DNA of 64,000 nucleotides from Streptomyces sp. NBC_01237 (GTDB taxonomy: Bacteria > Actinomycetota > Actinomycetes > Streptomycetales > Streptomycetaceae), in NCBI RefSeq assembly GCF_035917275.1, contig NZ_CP108508.1:3100001-3164000 (forward strand). The letters run 5' to 3'. The translations under genes were made by a program, and so were the position numbers. This document shows, in pieces, positions 35,347-43,382 of the stretch. The notes below the pieces were generated by a model, which worked only from the letters and a program-made list of their open reading frames with translations, was not told the origin of the DNA and made no database searches. Within the stretch, counting starts at the first letter, position 1. Every line of letters starts with the position of its first letter.

Positions 35347-36214
35347 GGCGGCTCACCATCCGATACAGGCTGTAGAGGCCGACGGAGATCGCGATGTTCA
35401 CGACGGCCACGACACAGGCGGCCGGGTAGTCGGACTCCAGGATCGCCTTGCCGTAGACGAGCATCGGCAGCGTCGTGACGCCCTTCGCCCCGGTGAACAG
35501 CACGATCCCGAACTCGTTCAGGCACATCACCAGGACGAGGCTGCCGCCCGCGGCGAGCGCCGGGAGCGCCTCGGGGAGGATCACCTGCCGCACGATCCGG
35601 GCCGGCTTGGCGCCGAGCGAGGAGGCGACCTCCAGCTGGGCGGTGTCCATCTGCGAGAACGCGGCGAGCAGGGGCCGCATCACGAAGGGCGTGAAGAAGG
35701 TGATCTCGGCGAGCAGGACGCCCCAGGGCGTGGTGAGGAAGTGGAAGGGGCCGTCCGCGGCGCCGGTGACATCCGTCCAGATGCCGTTGGCCATGCCGAC
35801 GCTGCCGTAGATGAAGAGCAGGGCGAGCGTGATCAGGAACGACGGGAAGGAGAGGAACACGTCGATGAACTTGGCGACCGCCTTGCCGCCGGGGAACGGC
35901 ACGAAGGCGATGACCAGCGCGAGCACGAAGCCGAGGACGAGACATCCGACGGTCGAGCCGACCGCGAGCCACACCGTGGTGGTGAGCGCGTCGCGGAAGG
36001 ACCGGGAGGCGAAGACGTCGGCGTACGGGGTGAGGGAGGTGCCGCCCTCGTCCGGGGAGAAGGACTGCTGGACCACGAGCGCCAGCGGGTAGAGGAAGAC
36101 GAGCGCGAGGACGATGACGGGCGGCAGCGCCCACAGCACGCCCGTCCTGCGTTCGCGGACGACGCGGCTGCCGGACGGGCCCCGGCGGACGTCCTGGGCG
36201 GCGACGCTAGCCAT
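35333..36214 (-). CDS. ABC transporter permease of phosphonate operon (AEP type)
   Basis: 293 residues from ATG 36214, overlapping the ATPase gene by 8 bp. Six membrane helices, EAA loop LEVASSLGAKPARIVRQVIL. Family of PhnU-like 2-aminoethylphosphonate permeases. With the next gene it forms the heterodimeric channel. Confidence 0.82.
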   Translation of the reverse strand: MASVAAQDVRRGPSGSRVVRERRTGVLWALPPVIVLALVFLYPLALVVQQSFSPDEGGTSLTPYADVFASRSFRDALTTTVWLAVGSTVGCLVLGFVLALVIAFVPFPGGKAVAKFIDVFLSFPSFLITLALLFIYGSVGMANGIWTDVTGAADGPFHFLTTPWGVLLAEITFFTPFVMRPLLAAFSQMDTAQLEVASSLGAKPARIVRQVILPEALPALAAGGSLVLVMCLNEFGIVLFTGAKGVTTLPMLVYGKAILESDYPAACVVAVVNIAISVGLYSLYRMVSRRVGA

Positions 36215-37364
36215 GGACCCCTCCGGATATCGTCGCGCGCTCGGCGGCCGGACCGTCCTGGGGTCCGGCCGCCGGAGGGCTCTGGGGTCCGGCCGCCGCC
36301 CCGACCGGCAGGAGTACCGCGTCCTCCGCGGCGAAGTGCAGGGTGACCTTGTCGCCGAGGGCCGGGGTCTCGCGCAGTTCGCGCAGGTCGGCCTTGATCC
36401 GGTGGCCGTCGATGTCGACGTACAGCCGGTGGGTGGAGCCGCGCCACTGGACCTCGGTGATGGCCCCGGTGAGGGCGTTGGGGCCGTCGCCGAGTCCGAC
36501 CAGGTGGGGCCGGACGCAGAGGGTGGCGGTGACGCCGCTCGCGACCTGGCCGGTGGGTACGGCGAGGTGGTGACCGGCGAAGTCGACGCGGTCGGTGGTG
36601 TCGGTGACGGTGACCGGCAGCAGGTTGGCGTTGCCGACGAACGAGGCGGTGAACTCGGTGCGCGGGCGGCGGTACAGCTCCTGCGGGGTGCCGCAGTCCT
36701 GGAGCCGGGCCCGGTCCATCACGGCGATCCGGTCGGCGAGGGTGAGCGCCTCGACCTGGTCATGGGTGACGTACAGGATGGAGACGTCCGGCAACTCCCG
36801 GTGCAGCCGCGCCAGTTCGGCGAGCATGCCGGAGCGGAGCTGCGCGTCGAGCGCGGAGAGCGGTTCGTCGAGCAACAGGACGTCGGGGCGGATGGCGAGC
36901 GCGCGGGCGATGGCGACGCGCTGCTGCTGGCCGCCGGACAGTTCGCGCGGGTAGCGCGTGGCGTACGCGGCCATGCCGACGAGTTCGAGGGCCTCGGCGA
37001 CCCGCTCGGGGATCTCGGACTTCGCCGCCTTGCGGGCCTTGAGCCCGAAGGCGACGTTGTCCTGGACCCGCATGTGCGGGAACAGCGCGTACTGCTGGAC
37101 GACCATGCCGATGCCCCGCTTGTGCGGGGGCAGCCCGGTGACGTCGCGGTCGCCCAGGTACACCCGCCCGGAGGCCGGCCGGACGAATCCGGCGACGGCG
37201 CGCAGGGCGGTGGTCTTCCCGGAGCCGGAGGGCCCCAGGAGCGCCATGACCTCGCCGGGTTCGACGGTCAGGTCGAGCTGGTCGAGGACGACGTTCCCGC
37301 CGTACGCGACGCTGACCCGGTCGAACCTGATGCCGCCGCGCACGGCGTCCGCCCCGCCCGTCAT
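36207..37364 (-). CDS. ABC transporter ATP-binding protein of phosphonate operon
   Basis: 385 residues from ATG 37364, overlapping the HAD gene by 4 bp. Walker A GPSGSGKTT, Q-loop VVQQYALFPHM, signature LSGGQQQRVAIARAL, Walker B LLLDEPLSALD, H-loop VTHDQVEAL; then a TOBE domain (about 270-350). The C-terminal 30 residues are Pro/Ala-rich (AAGPQSPPAAGPQDGPAAE). Confidence 0.87.
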   Translation of the reverse strand: MTGGADAVRGGIRFDRVSVAYGGNVVLDQLDLTVEPGEVMALLGPSGSGKTTALRAVAGFVRPASGRVYLGDRDVTGLPPHKRGIGMVVQQYALFPHMRVQDNVAFGLKARKAAKSEIPERVAEALELVGMAAYATRYPRELSGGQQQRVAIARALAIRPDVLLLDEPLSALDAQLRSGMLAELARLHRELPDVSILYVTHDQVEALTLADRIAVMDRARLQDCGTPQELYRRPRTEFTASFVGNANLLPVTVTDTTDRVDFAGHHLAVPTGQVASGVTATLCVRPHLVGLGDGPNALTGAITEVQWRGSTHRLYVDIDGHRIKADLRELRETPALGDKVTLHFAAEDAVLLPVGAAAGPQSPPAAGPQDGPAAERATISGGVHG

Positions 37365-38167
37365 GCCTCGGCCCGCGCGATCAGGTCCGGCAGTTCGGCG
37401 ACGGACCCCAGGACATGGGTGGCTCCGTGGCGGGTCAGCTGGTCCTTGTCGTGGGCGCCGGTGAGGACACCCGCGACGATCCCGGCGCCGGAGCGGACCC
37501 CGCTGAGCATGTCGTACGAGGTGTCCCCCGCGACGACGAGGCTCGCGACGTCGTCCACCGCGCCGGTGCGCAGGAACGCGGCGAGGACCATGTCCGGGTA
37601 GGGGCGGCCGCGGCCACCGGCGTCGGCGGGGCAGAGCGTCAGCGCGACGAGGTCCTGCCAGCCGAGGGCGGCGAGGATCGCGTCCTGGGTGGTGCGGGCG
37701 AAGCCGGTGGACAGGACCACGGTCCGGCCCTCGGCCGTGAGGCGTTCGATGGCCTCGCGGGCGCCGGGGACGGGGGCGATACGGCCGCCGTCCACGAGTT
37801 CGCCGTACGCCGCCTCGAAGGCGAGGTTGGCCTGCTGGGCCTTGTCCTCGTCGCCGAAGAGGTGGCGGAAGACGGAGATCTTGGACTCGCCCATGGTGGC
37901 GCGGACGTAGTCGAGCTTGGCCGCGTGGTCGGCGGAGCCGGGGACCACACCGAGGCGCCCGGCGGCGGTGGCGAAGGCCTGCTCGACCAGGCCGCCGTCG
38001 ATGACGGTGGTGCCCGCCATGTCGAGGACGACGAGGTTCAGGGGGGTTCGGGGGCTCTTCGCGCCCTGCTTGGCCCGCGTGTTCTGCGTGCTCTGCGTGC
38101 TCTGCGTGTTCTGCGTGCTCTGCGGGGCCTGAGGGCCCTGGGGGTTGTGCGTGGTCAACGTGTTCAC
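37361..38167 (-). CDS. Phosphonatase-like HAD hydrolase
   Basis: 268 residues from GTG 38167, coupled to the FAD enzyme by a 4-bp GTGA overlap. Domain starts at about residue 43: VVLDMAGTT (Asp49, with the DxAGTT signature of phosphonoacetaldehyde hydrolase rather than DxDGTT). MGESKISVF (92-100) carries Lys96, in the place of the Schiff-base lysine of PhnX. VLSTGF and VAGDTSYDMLSGVRSGAG are the later motifs. These features favour C-P bond cleavage of phosphonoacetaldehyde. The first 40 residues are a Gln/Thr/Ser/Asn repeat encoded by 9-bp units. Confidence 0.82.
   Translation of the reverse strand: MNTLTTHNPQGPQAPQSTQNTQSTQSTQNTRAKQGAKSPRTPLNLVVLDMAGTTVIDGGLVEQAFATAAGRLGVVPGSADHAAKLDYVRATMGESKISVFRHLFGDEDKAQQANLAFEAAYGELVDGGRIAPVPGAREAIERLTAEGRTVVLSTGFARTTQDAILAALGWQDLVALTLCPADAGGRGRPYPDMVLAAFLRTGAVDDVASLVVAGDTSYDMLSGVRSGAGIVAGVLTGAHDKDQLTRHGATHVLGSVAELPDLIARAEA
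38078..38122. repeat. Five tandem 9-bp repeats in the 5' end of the HAD gene
   Basis: Units CGTG(T/C)TCTG at 38078, 38087, 38096, 38105 and 38114, in frame, coding on the minus strand for STQ/NTQ triplets in the N-terminal extension. Being multiples of three, copy changes would not break the frame. Confidence 0.9.
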
Positions 38168-39288
38168 CAGCCCAGTTCGTTGGCGGTCGTTTCGGCGATG
38201 GCGGGCGAGCAGGTCATGCCGCGCCCGCCGGGCCCGGTGACCAGCCAGACGCCGTCGCGCACCTGCCGGCGGTGGACGACGCGGCTGGTGTCGGTGCACT
38301 GGGCGTAGACCCCGGCCCAGCGGTGCCGCACGCGCGGCAGCGGGCGGCCGAGGAAGGACTCGACGACCCGGGTGAGGTGCTCGTAGGGCTCCTCGACCGT
38401 GTCGAAGGCGAAGGGGTGCTCGTACTCGTGGGTGTCGCCGATGGTCAGTCCGCCGTCGCGGCGCTGCACCATCAGCAGCTGCATCCGGTGCTCGGCGGCG
38501 GTCGGGTCCTGGGCCTGTCCGGCGTTGAGCGCGTCCAGTGCCCCGCCCCGGTACGCCGGGTAGTAGCGGAAGCTGTCGGCGTCGGCGACGGAGGTGGTGA
38601 GCGCCTCGCCGAGCGGGTCGGTCTGCATCATCTGGAGGCGGACCCGGCGCACGGGGAGGTCGGGTCCGGCCAGCTCGCGGACGAGGCCGCCGAGCCAGGC
38701 GCCGGTGGCCAGGATGACGGCGTCACCAGTGTGGATGTCACCGTGGTCGTCGCGCACGGAGGCGGTACCGACCACCTCGCGGACCTCGCGGCCCCCCAGG
38801 AACGTATAGCGGCCGGACGCCAGCAGGGCCTCCTTCAGGGCGAGTTGGGCGGTGCGTGGCTCGACGGCCGCGTCGCGCTCGCACCACAGGGCGGCGGAGA
38901 AGGTACCGCGCAGGGCGGGGTTGACCGCGCGCGCCTCGGCGGCGGTGAGCAGCTTGTAGCCGCGGGCCGCCGCGTCGGGCCTGGCGACGGCCGCCTCGGC
39001 GACGGCGGTCTCCAGCTCGTTGCGCAGGGGGGTGAGCGAGCCGCAGGCCCGGAAGCCCACGTCCGGGACCCGCTCCCCGATCTCCTGCCACAGCTCACGG
39101 GCGCGGAGCGCGGTCTCCAGCTCCTCACCACCGGCCCGCCCGCTGACCCATATCTGTCCGAAATTCCGGAGCGATGCTCCGCGTGCCTCGCTCTCGCGCT
39201 CGATCTGTACGACCTCGTGGCCGCGGTTCACTGCGTGCCAGGCGTGCATGGTTCCCACCACGCCGGCTCCTACGACGATGACTCTCAC
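38164..39288 (-). CDS. FAD-dependent oxidoreductase, TIGR03364-type (phosphonate-associated)
   Basis: 374 residues from GTG 39288, with GAGGAG ten bases upstream. N-terminal FAD site VIVVGAGVVGTMHAWHAVNRG, and DAVILATGAWLGG (DAO family). Typical of this family: SLRNFGQIWVSGRAGGEE near residue 40 and YAQCTDTSRVVHRRQVRDGV plus GPGGRGMTCSPAIAE at the end. First gene of the operon. In the context of a phosphonatase-like HAD it likely oxidises an aminoalkylphosphonate, such as 2-aminoethylphosphonate or its N-methyl form, to phosphonoacetaldehyde (inference). Confidence 0.78.
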   Translation of the reverse strand: MRVIVVGAGVVGTMHAWHAVNRGHEVVQIERESEARGASLRNFGQIWVSGRAGGEELETALRARELWQEIGERVPDVGFRACGSLTPLRNELETAVAEAAVARPDAAARGYKLLTAAEARAVNPALRGTFSAALWCERDAAVEPRTAQLALKEALLASGRYTFLGGREVREVVGTASVRDDHGDIHTGDAVILATGAWLGGLVRELAGPDLPVRRVRLQMMQTDPLGEALTTSVADADSFRYYPAYRGGALDALNAGQAQDPTAAEHRMQLLMVQRRDGGLTIGDTHEYEHPFAFDTVEEPYEHLTRVVESFLGRPLPRVRHRWAGVYAQCTDTSRVVHRRQVRDGVWLVTGPGGRGMTCSPAIAETTANELGW

Positions 39289-39362
39289 GACGGCAACGCT
39301 CCTCGGGGCGGGTGGCCCGTACGGATCCGTACGGCAACGGGACGGTGAACGACCACCCAAGC

Positions 39363-39390
39363 TTGGCCTAGACCCGTTACGTTCCCGTTA
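39363..39390 (-). promoter_or_regulatory. Operator-like element B upstream of the phosphonate operon
   Basis: TTGGCCTAGACCC (39363-39375) followed by GTTACGTTCCCGTTA. It lies 75 bp upstream of the first operon gene and just after the GntR-family regulator gene. Similar to element A at 33356. A likely binding site of the neighbouring GntR/HutC regulator. Confidence 0.55.
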
Positions 39391-39434
39391 TCGATGTGAG
39401 TCGATCACGTCGACCGCCGCTCGCGTGCGGCAGG

Positions 39435-40199
39435 TCAGCCGCGGCGGCCCAGGTGGGCGGTGAAGGAGAACCGGTCGCCGCGGAACAGGGTCCGCACCCG
39501 CTCCAGCGGGCGGCCCTCCGTGTCCCGCGAGAGCCGGTGGAGCAGCAGCATCGGCAGGGCGGGCGGCGTACCGATCAGCAGCGCCTCGCGCGGGGTGGCC
39601 AGCACCGTCTCGATCCGCTCGTCCGCGTCCCCGAAGGAGACCCCGAGCCGGTCGTGGAGGTAGGCGTAGAAGGAGGAGTCGGGGTCGAACCCCGTGTCCA
39701 GTTCCGGGACGCGGGCGACGGAGACGTACGTGCTCTCCAGGCCGACCCGCTCGTCGTCGGCGAGCAGCACGCGCTCCAGGTGCCAGACGGGCTCGCCGCG
39801 CGGGACCCCGATCTCGGCCGCTATGGCCTCGGGGCAGGGGAAGCGGTCGAGGCCGATGAGATGACGGCCGGGCTGCCGGCCCTGGCGGCGGACACCCTCG
39901 GTGTAGCTGGCCAGGGAGAGGGGCTGTTCCAGCTTGGGACCGGCGACGACGGTGCCCCGGCCCTGCCGCCGCAGCCGCCCCTCCAGCAGGAGTTCGCGCA
40001 GCGCCTGACGCACGGTCTCGCGCGACACCTCGTAGCGCAGGGCGAGTTCCCGCTCGGTGGGCAGCAGGCCCCCCTCGCCCAACTCGTCCACCAGGAGGGA
40101 GATATGAGCTTTGACGGCGTAGTACTTGGGGATACGGCCGTGCTCCGGAATGCCGGAACGGATCGGTGCGCCAGGTGCCTGGTCGTTCAGGTAGTCCAC
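39435..40199 (-). CDS. GntR family regulator, HutC subfamily
   Basis: 254 residues from GTG 40199 (ATG 40229 would add ten residues; neither has a strong ribosome binding site). Winged helix at about 28-95: KYYAVKAHISLLVDELGEGG, LLPTERELALRYEVSRETVR, QALRELLLEGRLRRQGRGT. A UTRA/HutC effector domain follows (ERVLLADDERVGLESTYVS; SFYAYLHDRLGVSFGDADER). It precedes the phosphonate operon on the same strand and probably regulates it. Confidence 0.83.
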   Translation of the reverse strand: MDYLNDQAPGAPIRSGIPEHGRIPKYYAVKAHISLLVDELGEGGLLPTERELALRYEVSRETVRQALRELLLEGRLRRQGRGTVVAGPKLEQPLSLASYTEGVRRQGRQPGRHLIGLDRFPCPEAIAAEIGVPRGEPVWHLERVLLADDERVGLESTYVSVARVPELDTGFDPDSSFYAYLHDRLGVSFGDADERIETVLATPREALLIGTPPALPMLLLHRLSRDTEGRPLERVRTLFRGDRFSFTAHLGRRG

Positions 40200-40360
40200 G
40201 GCCCGATGGTGGCAGACACAGATGAACATCTCGGTGCCGGACGGCGCGCCGCGCCGACCTGCGGACCTGCGGGTGCGCGGGGTGTGCGGATGCGCGGATG
40301 TATGGGCGCGCGGGTGCGCGGGTGTAGCGGGTGTACGGGTGTGGCGCGTGCGCGGCGCGC

Positions 40361-41335
40361 TCAGTCCTGGCCGCGACGGAGCCGGCGGACCCGGACGACC
40401 ATGGCCGACCCGCCGACGAACAGCGCACCGGCGGTGATCCCGGCCCAGGCCGTCAGGTCCTGCCCGGTGCGGGCGAGCTCGGGAAGGGGATTCCCGGCGG
40501 CGTCACGCAGCGGGGCGTCGGGGCGGGGCGCCGTACCGTCGGTGCCGGTCCCCGGGTCCGTACCGGTGCCCGCGTCGGTGTCGCCGTCCGCGCCGGAGTC
40601 GCGTGGTTCGCCGCCGTCGAGATCCCCCTCGACGATGCGGAAGGGGTAGTCCTCCGACTCCCCCACCCAGCCCCCGTCGTCCTTGTCCCTGCCCGCGCCC
40701 TTGCCGGTGGGCTTCCCCGGGTGGCGCTGGACGACGGCGGCGTTGGCGGTGACCCGGCCGGGCCGGGTGTCGGAGGTGAAGGCCATCCGGACCTGGACGG
40801 TGACGGTACGTCCGGCGGGGACGGTGAAGCCGGGGAACGCCCCGTCCGGCTCACCGCCGCCGAATACCCCGATCTGCTCGTCCCGGTCCGTGGTCTCCCA
40901 CGTCACCCGGTGCTCCGTGCCGGGGCCGGTGCCGTCGGAGAACTCCAGCTGGATCTGGTCCGCGGTCAGCTTCCGGTCCTGGTCGGTGAGGACCAGGACC
41001 GGGTGGATGGCGCGGCACGACTCGGAGGTGGTGTTGGTGAGATCGAGGTACCAGGTGCCGTAGCCGCCGCCGGAGGCGTAGGTGTCGGGGCCGCCGTGGA
41101 TCCGGGTGCCGATCGGGAAGTCCTTGGTGTCCGGGTCACCGCAGGCGGGCTGCTGGTCGGCGGGGAGGGCCGCGGGGACGGCGGCGGGGGCGGTGGCGGG
41201 TACGGCCACCGGGACCGGCCGGGCGGCGGCCGGAGTCCCGCCGAGGAGGGCGGCGGGCACGGCGAGGCCCGCGGCCAGTCCGAAGGTGGTGAAGGCGCGG
41301 CCGTCGCGCAGCCGTGCGGGGGGATTGGGGGGCAT
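40361..41335 (-). CDS. LAxTG-anchored cell-wall surface protein
   Basis: 324 residues from ATG 41335. Signal peptide about 1-38 (FTTFGLAAGLAVPAALLGGT, AAA cleavage). A beta-rich domain follows (40-215: YGTWYLDLTNTTSESCRAIH, PAGRTVTVQVRMAFTSDTRP), then an Asp/Gly/Thr-rich stalk (235-275). LARTG at 287-291, a hydrophobic helix (AWAGITAGALFVGGSAMVV) and RVRRLRRGQD tail form a complete class E sortase signal. Likely anchored to peptidoglycan; the class E sortase at 49237 is a candidate anchoring enzyme. Confidence 0.85.
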   Translation of the reverse strand: MPPNPPARLRDGRAFTTFGLAAGLAVPAALLGGTPAAARPVPVAVPATAPAAVPAALPADQQPACGDPDTKDFPIGTRIHGGPDTYASGGGYGTWYLDLTNTTSESCRAIHPVLVLTDQDRKLTADQIQLEFSDGTGPGTEHRVTWETTDRDEQIGVFGGGEPDGAFPGFTVPAGRTVTVQVRMAFTSDTRPGRVTANAAVVQRHPGKPTGKGAGRDKDDGGWVGESEDYPFRIVEGDLDGGEPRDSGADGDTDAGTGTDPGTGTDGTAPRPDAPLRDAAGNPLPELARTGQDLTAWAGITAGALFVGGSAMVVRVRRLRRGQD

Positions 41336-41467
41336 AGGGGGACACCCTTTGCTGCTCGCGAACGACCGGGGCGGGGGCCACCGGCTGTGGACGGCGACGT
41401 TGCCACGCGCGCGCGGATGCGGGGCGGCGACATGCCGGGCCGTCGCCCGTACGGCCCCCGCGGAAGG

Positions 41468-41950
41468 TCAGGCGAAGGCCGGGTCGGCGAGATCGAGGGT
41501 CAGCAGGTTGTGCCAGTCGTTGGTGAAGACGGCGGTCGTCCCTTCGTGGCGCACGCCGACGAAGGGGTTGGAACGCCACATGACGGCCACCCACCGCAAG
41601 GAGCGGTCGGCGTCGAGACGGGCGAGGTAGCCGACGTTTCCCATCCCGCTGCCACCGCCGGACAGCCATCCCGATCCGTCAGGCAACCGGCTCTCGAAGC
41701 AGGGGTCCGCCTCGGTGATGCCCTCCTCCTCGATGACCCGCGCCAGGTCGACCGGCTCCCCGAGGCGAAAGGGGATCGGCTGCCCGGCGTCCGGGTGGTA
41801 GGCGCCGGGACCCTCCACATGCACCTCCAGGGCGGTGTCGTCCGGCCGGTACAGCGCGTCGCCGTACGGCATCTCTCCGGCCGCCCACAGCCGCTCGATC
41901 ACTCCCACGACCCCACCCCTCGGCCCGCCGCCGCTTGTGCCGTCCGTCAT
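41468..41950 (-). CDS. Small conserved hypothetical protein
   Basis: 160 residues from ATG 41950 (an ATG at 41968 is in frame). Acidic, no signal or membrane helix. Segments YGDALYRPDDTALEVHVEGP, VDLARVIEEEGITEADPCFE and WRSNPFVGVRHEGTTAVFTN suggest a small alpha/beta fold. Not recognised. Its start lies at the edge of the GTCACCGG repeat cluster. Confidence 0.65.
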   Translation of the reverse strand: MTDGTSGGGPRGGVVGVIERLWAAGEMPYGDALYRPDDTALEVHVEGPGAYHPDAGQPIPFRLGEPVDLARVIEEEGITEADPCFESRLPDGSGWLSGGGSGMGNVGYLARLDADRSLRWVAVMWRSNPFVGVRHEGTTAVFTNDWHNLLTLDLADPAFA

Positions 41951-41956
41951 ACGCCG

Positions 41957-42076
41957 TCCACCGGCCATCGGTCACCCGTCACCGGTCACCGGTCCGGCCC
42001 ATCGGTCATCCGTCACCGGTCCGGCCACCGGTCACCGACACCGGTCCTGTGACCGGTCATCCGTCATCCGTCATGC
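41957..42076. repeat. Iteron-like cluster of (A)CCGGTCA(C/T) repeats
   Basis: At least eight copies or near-copies of CACCGGTCA/ATCGGTCAT/GTCACCGG in both orientations, ending in three CGTCAT(C) steps. It spans the whole gap between the stop of the ROK gene (42064) and the start of the small gene (41950), running into the ROK 3' end. ACCGGT is itself palindromic, so the cluster can form several hairpins. Confidence 0.7.
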
Positions 42077-43326
42077 GTTCCGGACAGGTCCTGGCAGCCG
42101 GACGCCGGCCCCATTCTCCCCACCCGCCCGAACAGCGGCGCGAGCACCAGTTGGGCGGCACCCTCCGCGACCGGCCGGTCGCCTCCCCCCGCGACGGTGA
42201 CCGGTACCGGCCGCCCGGTCCCGTCCCGCCGGGCGCGCTCCTCGATCACGGCGCGCACCCCCCGTACGTACGCGTCCTCGTCGGCGGCCACGGTTCGCCC
42301 GCCCAGCACCACCCGGTCGATGTCGAGCAGCCCGACCAGATTGGCGGCGCCGGTCCCCAGCACCCGTGCGGCCTCCGCCCGGTCGCCCCGGGCCTCGGCG
42401 GCGAGGCAGAGCACCTCGACGCAGCCGCGCCCCCCGCAGCCGCACACGGGCCCGTCGAGCTGGAGGGTCTGGTGCCCGAACTCCCCGGCCCCGGTGCGTG
42501 TCCCCCGGTGCAGCTCCCCGCCCAGCACGAGCCCCGCGCCGAGCCCGGTCCCCAGGTGCAGGTAGGCGAAGTCGCCCGCGTCGGGCGCTCCCAGGGCGAG
42601 GCCGAGGGCGGCGGCGTTGGTGTCCTTGTCCACGACCACGGGCAGCCCGGTCCGCGCGGCGAGGGCGTCCCGCAGCGGGTACCCGTCCCACTGCGGGAAC
42701 CCCGTGACGCGGTGCAGCACCCCGTCGCGGTGGTCCAGGGGGCCGGGCAGGGCCACGCCCACCCCGAGCACCCGCGGCTCCGGCGCACCGGCGCCCGTCT
42801 CCCGTACGGTGTCCGCCCCCCGGCCCGTGGACACCTCCCGTACTGCCTCCACCTCCCGGCCGGTGGACACCTCCCGCCCCGTAGGCGCCTCCCGTACCGC
42901 GCACACCTCCCGTACCGCGTCCGCCGCGTCCGTGAGCACCTGCTCGGCCGGGGCGCCGAGGTCCAGCGGCGCCTTCCGCGCGGCCACCGCCGTGCCGGTG
43001 AGGTCGACCAGGACGGCGGTCAGTTCATCGCGGTCCAGGTGCAGCCCGACCGCGAATCCCGCCTCCGGGACCAGGCGCAGCAGGGTGCGGGGCTTGCCGC
43101 CCGTGGAGGCGCGGTGGCCCGCCCCGGCGACGAGGCCCTCCGCCCGCAGCCGGGCGGTGATCTTGCTGACGGCCTGCGGGGTGAGCCCGGTGCGCTCGGC
43201 GAGTTCGAGGCGGCTGATGCCGTCCCCGCCCGCCGCCCGCAGCAGGTCCAGCACCAGCGCGGCGTTGTGGTGGCGCAGCGTCGGAAGGTTGGCCCCGGCT
43301 CCGTTCCTGGTATCGCTCCTGTTCAC
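42064..43326 (-). CDS. ROK family transcriptional repressor
   Basis: 420 residues from GTG 43326 (GTG 43329 equally possible). N-terminal winged helix (ALVLDLLRAAGGDGISRLEL; AERTGLTPQAVSKITARLRA). ROK sugar-kinase fold behind it: GVGVALPGPLDHRDGVLH, VDKDTNAAALGLALG and the zinc motif GHQTLQLDGPVCGCGGRGC, with all Cys ligands. About 40 residues of V-R-E/S-T-G-R-E repeats (coding about 42790-42920) interrupt the first lobe. It diverges from the Gfo/Idh/MocA gene with a palindrome between them. Ligand unknown, probably a sugar. Confidence 0.85.
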   Translation of the reverse strand: MNRSDTRNGAGANLPTLRHHNAALVLDLLRAAGGDGISRLELAERTGLTPQAVSKITARLRAEGLVAGAGHRASTGGKPRTLLRLVPEAGFAVGLHLDRDELTAVLVDLTGTAVAARKAPLDLGAPAEQVLTDAADAVREVCAVREAPTGREVSTGREVEAVREVSTGRGADTVRETGAGAPEPRVLGVGVALPGPLDHRDGVLHRVTGFPQWDGYPLRDALAARTGLPVVVDKDTNAAALGLALGAPDAGDFAYLHLGTGLGAGLVLGGELHRGTRTGAGEFGHQTLQLDGPVCGCGGRGCVEVLCLAAEARGDRAEAARVLGTGAANLVGLLDIDRVVLGGRTVAADEDAYVRGVRAVIEERARRDGTGRPVPVTVAGGGDRPVAEGAAQLVLAPLFGRVGRMGPASGCQDLSGTHDG

Positions 43327-43350
43327 CACCCCATTGTCCCCGACGCTTGC

Positions 43351-43375
43351 ACTTTGGCAACAGCGTTGCTTAAGT
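43351..43375. promoter_or_regulatory. Palindromic operator between ROK repressor and oxidoreductase
   Basis: ACTTTGGCAAC-AGC-GTTGCTTAAGT, 9 of 11 positions symmetric. It overlaps a likely promoter for the + strand gene: -35 TTGCAC (43347-43352) and -10 about TAAGTG (43371-43376). Transcription would then begin at or just before ATG 43383, giving a leaderless message. Confidence 0.65.
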
Positions 43376-43382
43376 GGAATGC

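Noticed and set aside
41957..42076. Plasmid-type replication origin with iterons
   Set aside because: No replication gene nearby, irregular spacing and both orientations; listed only as a repeat cluster.
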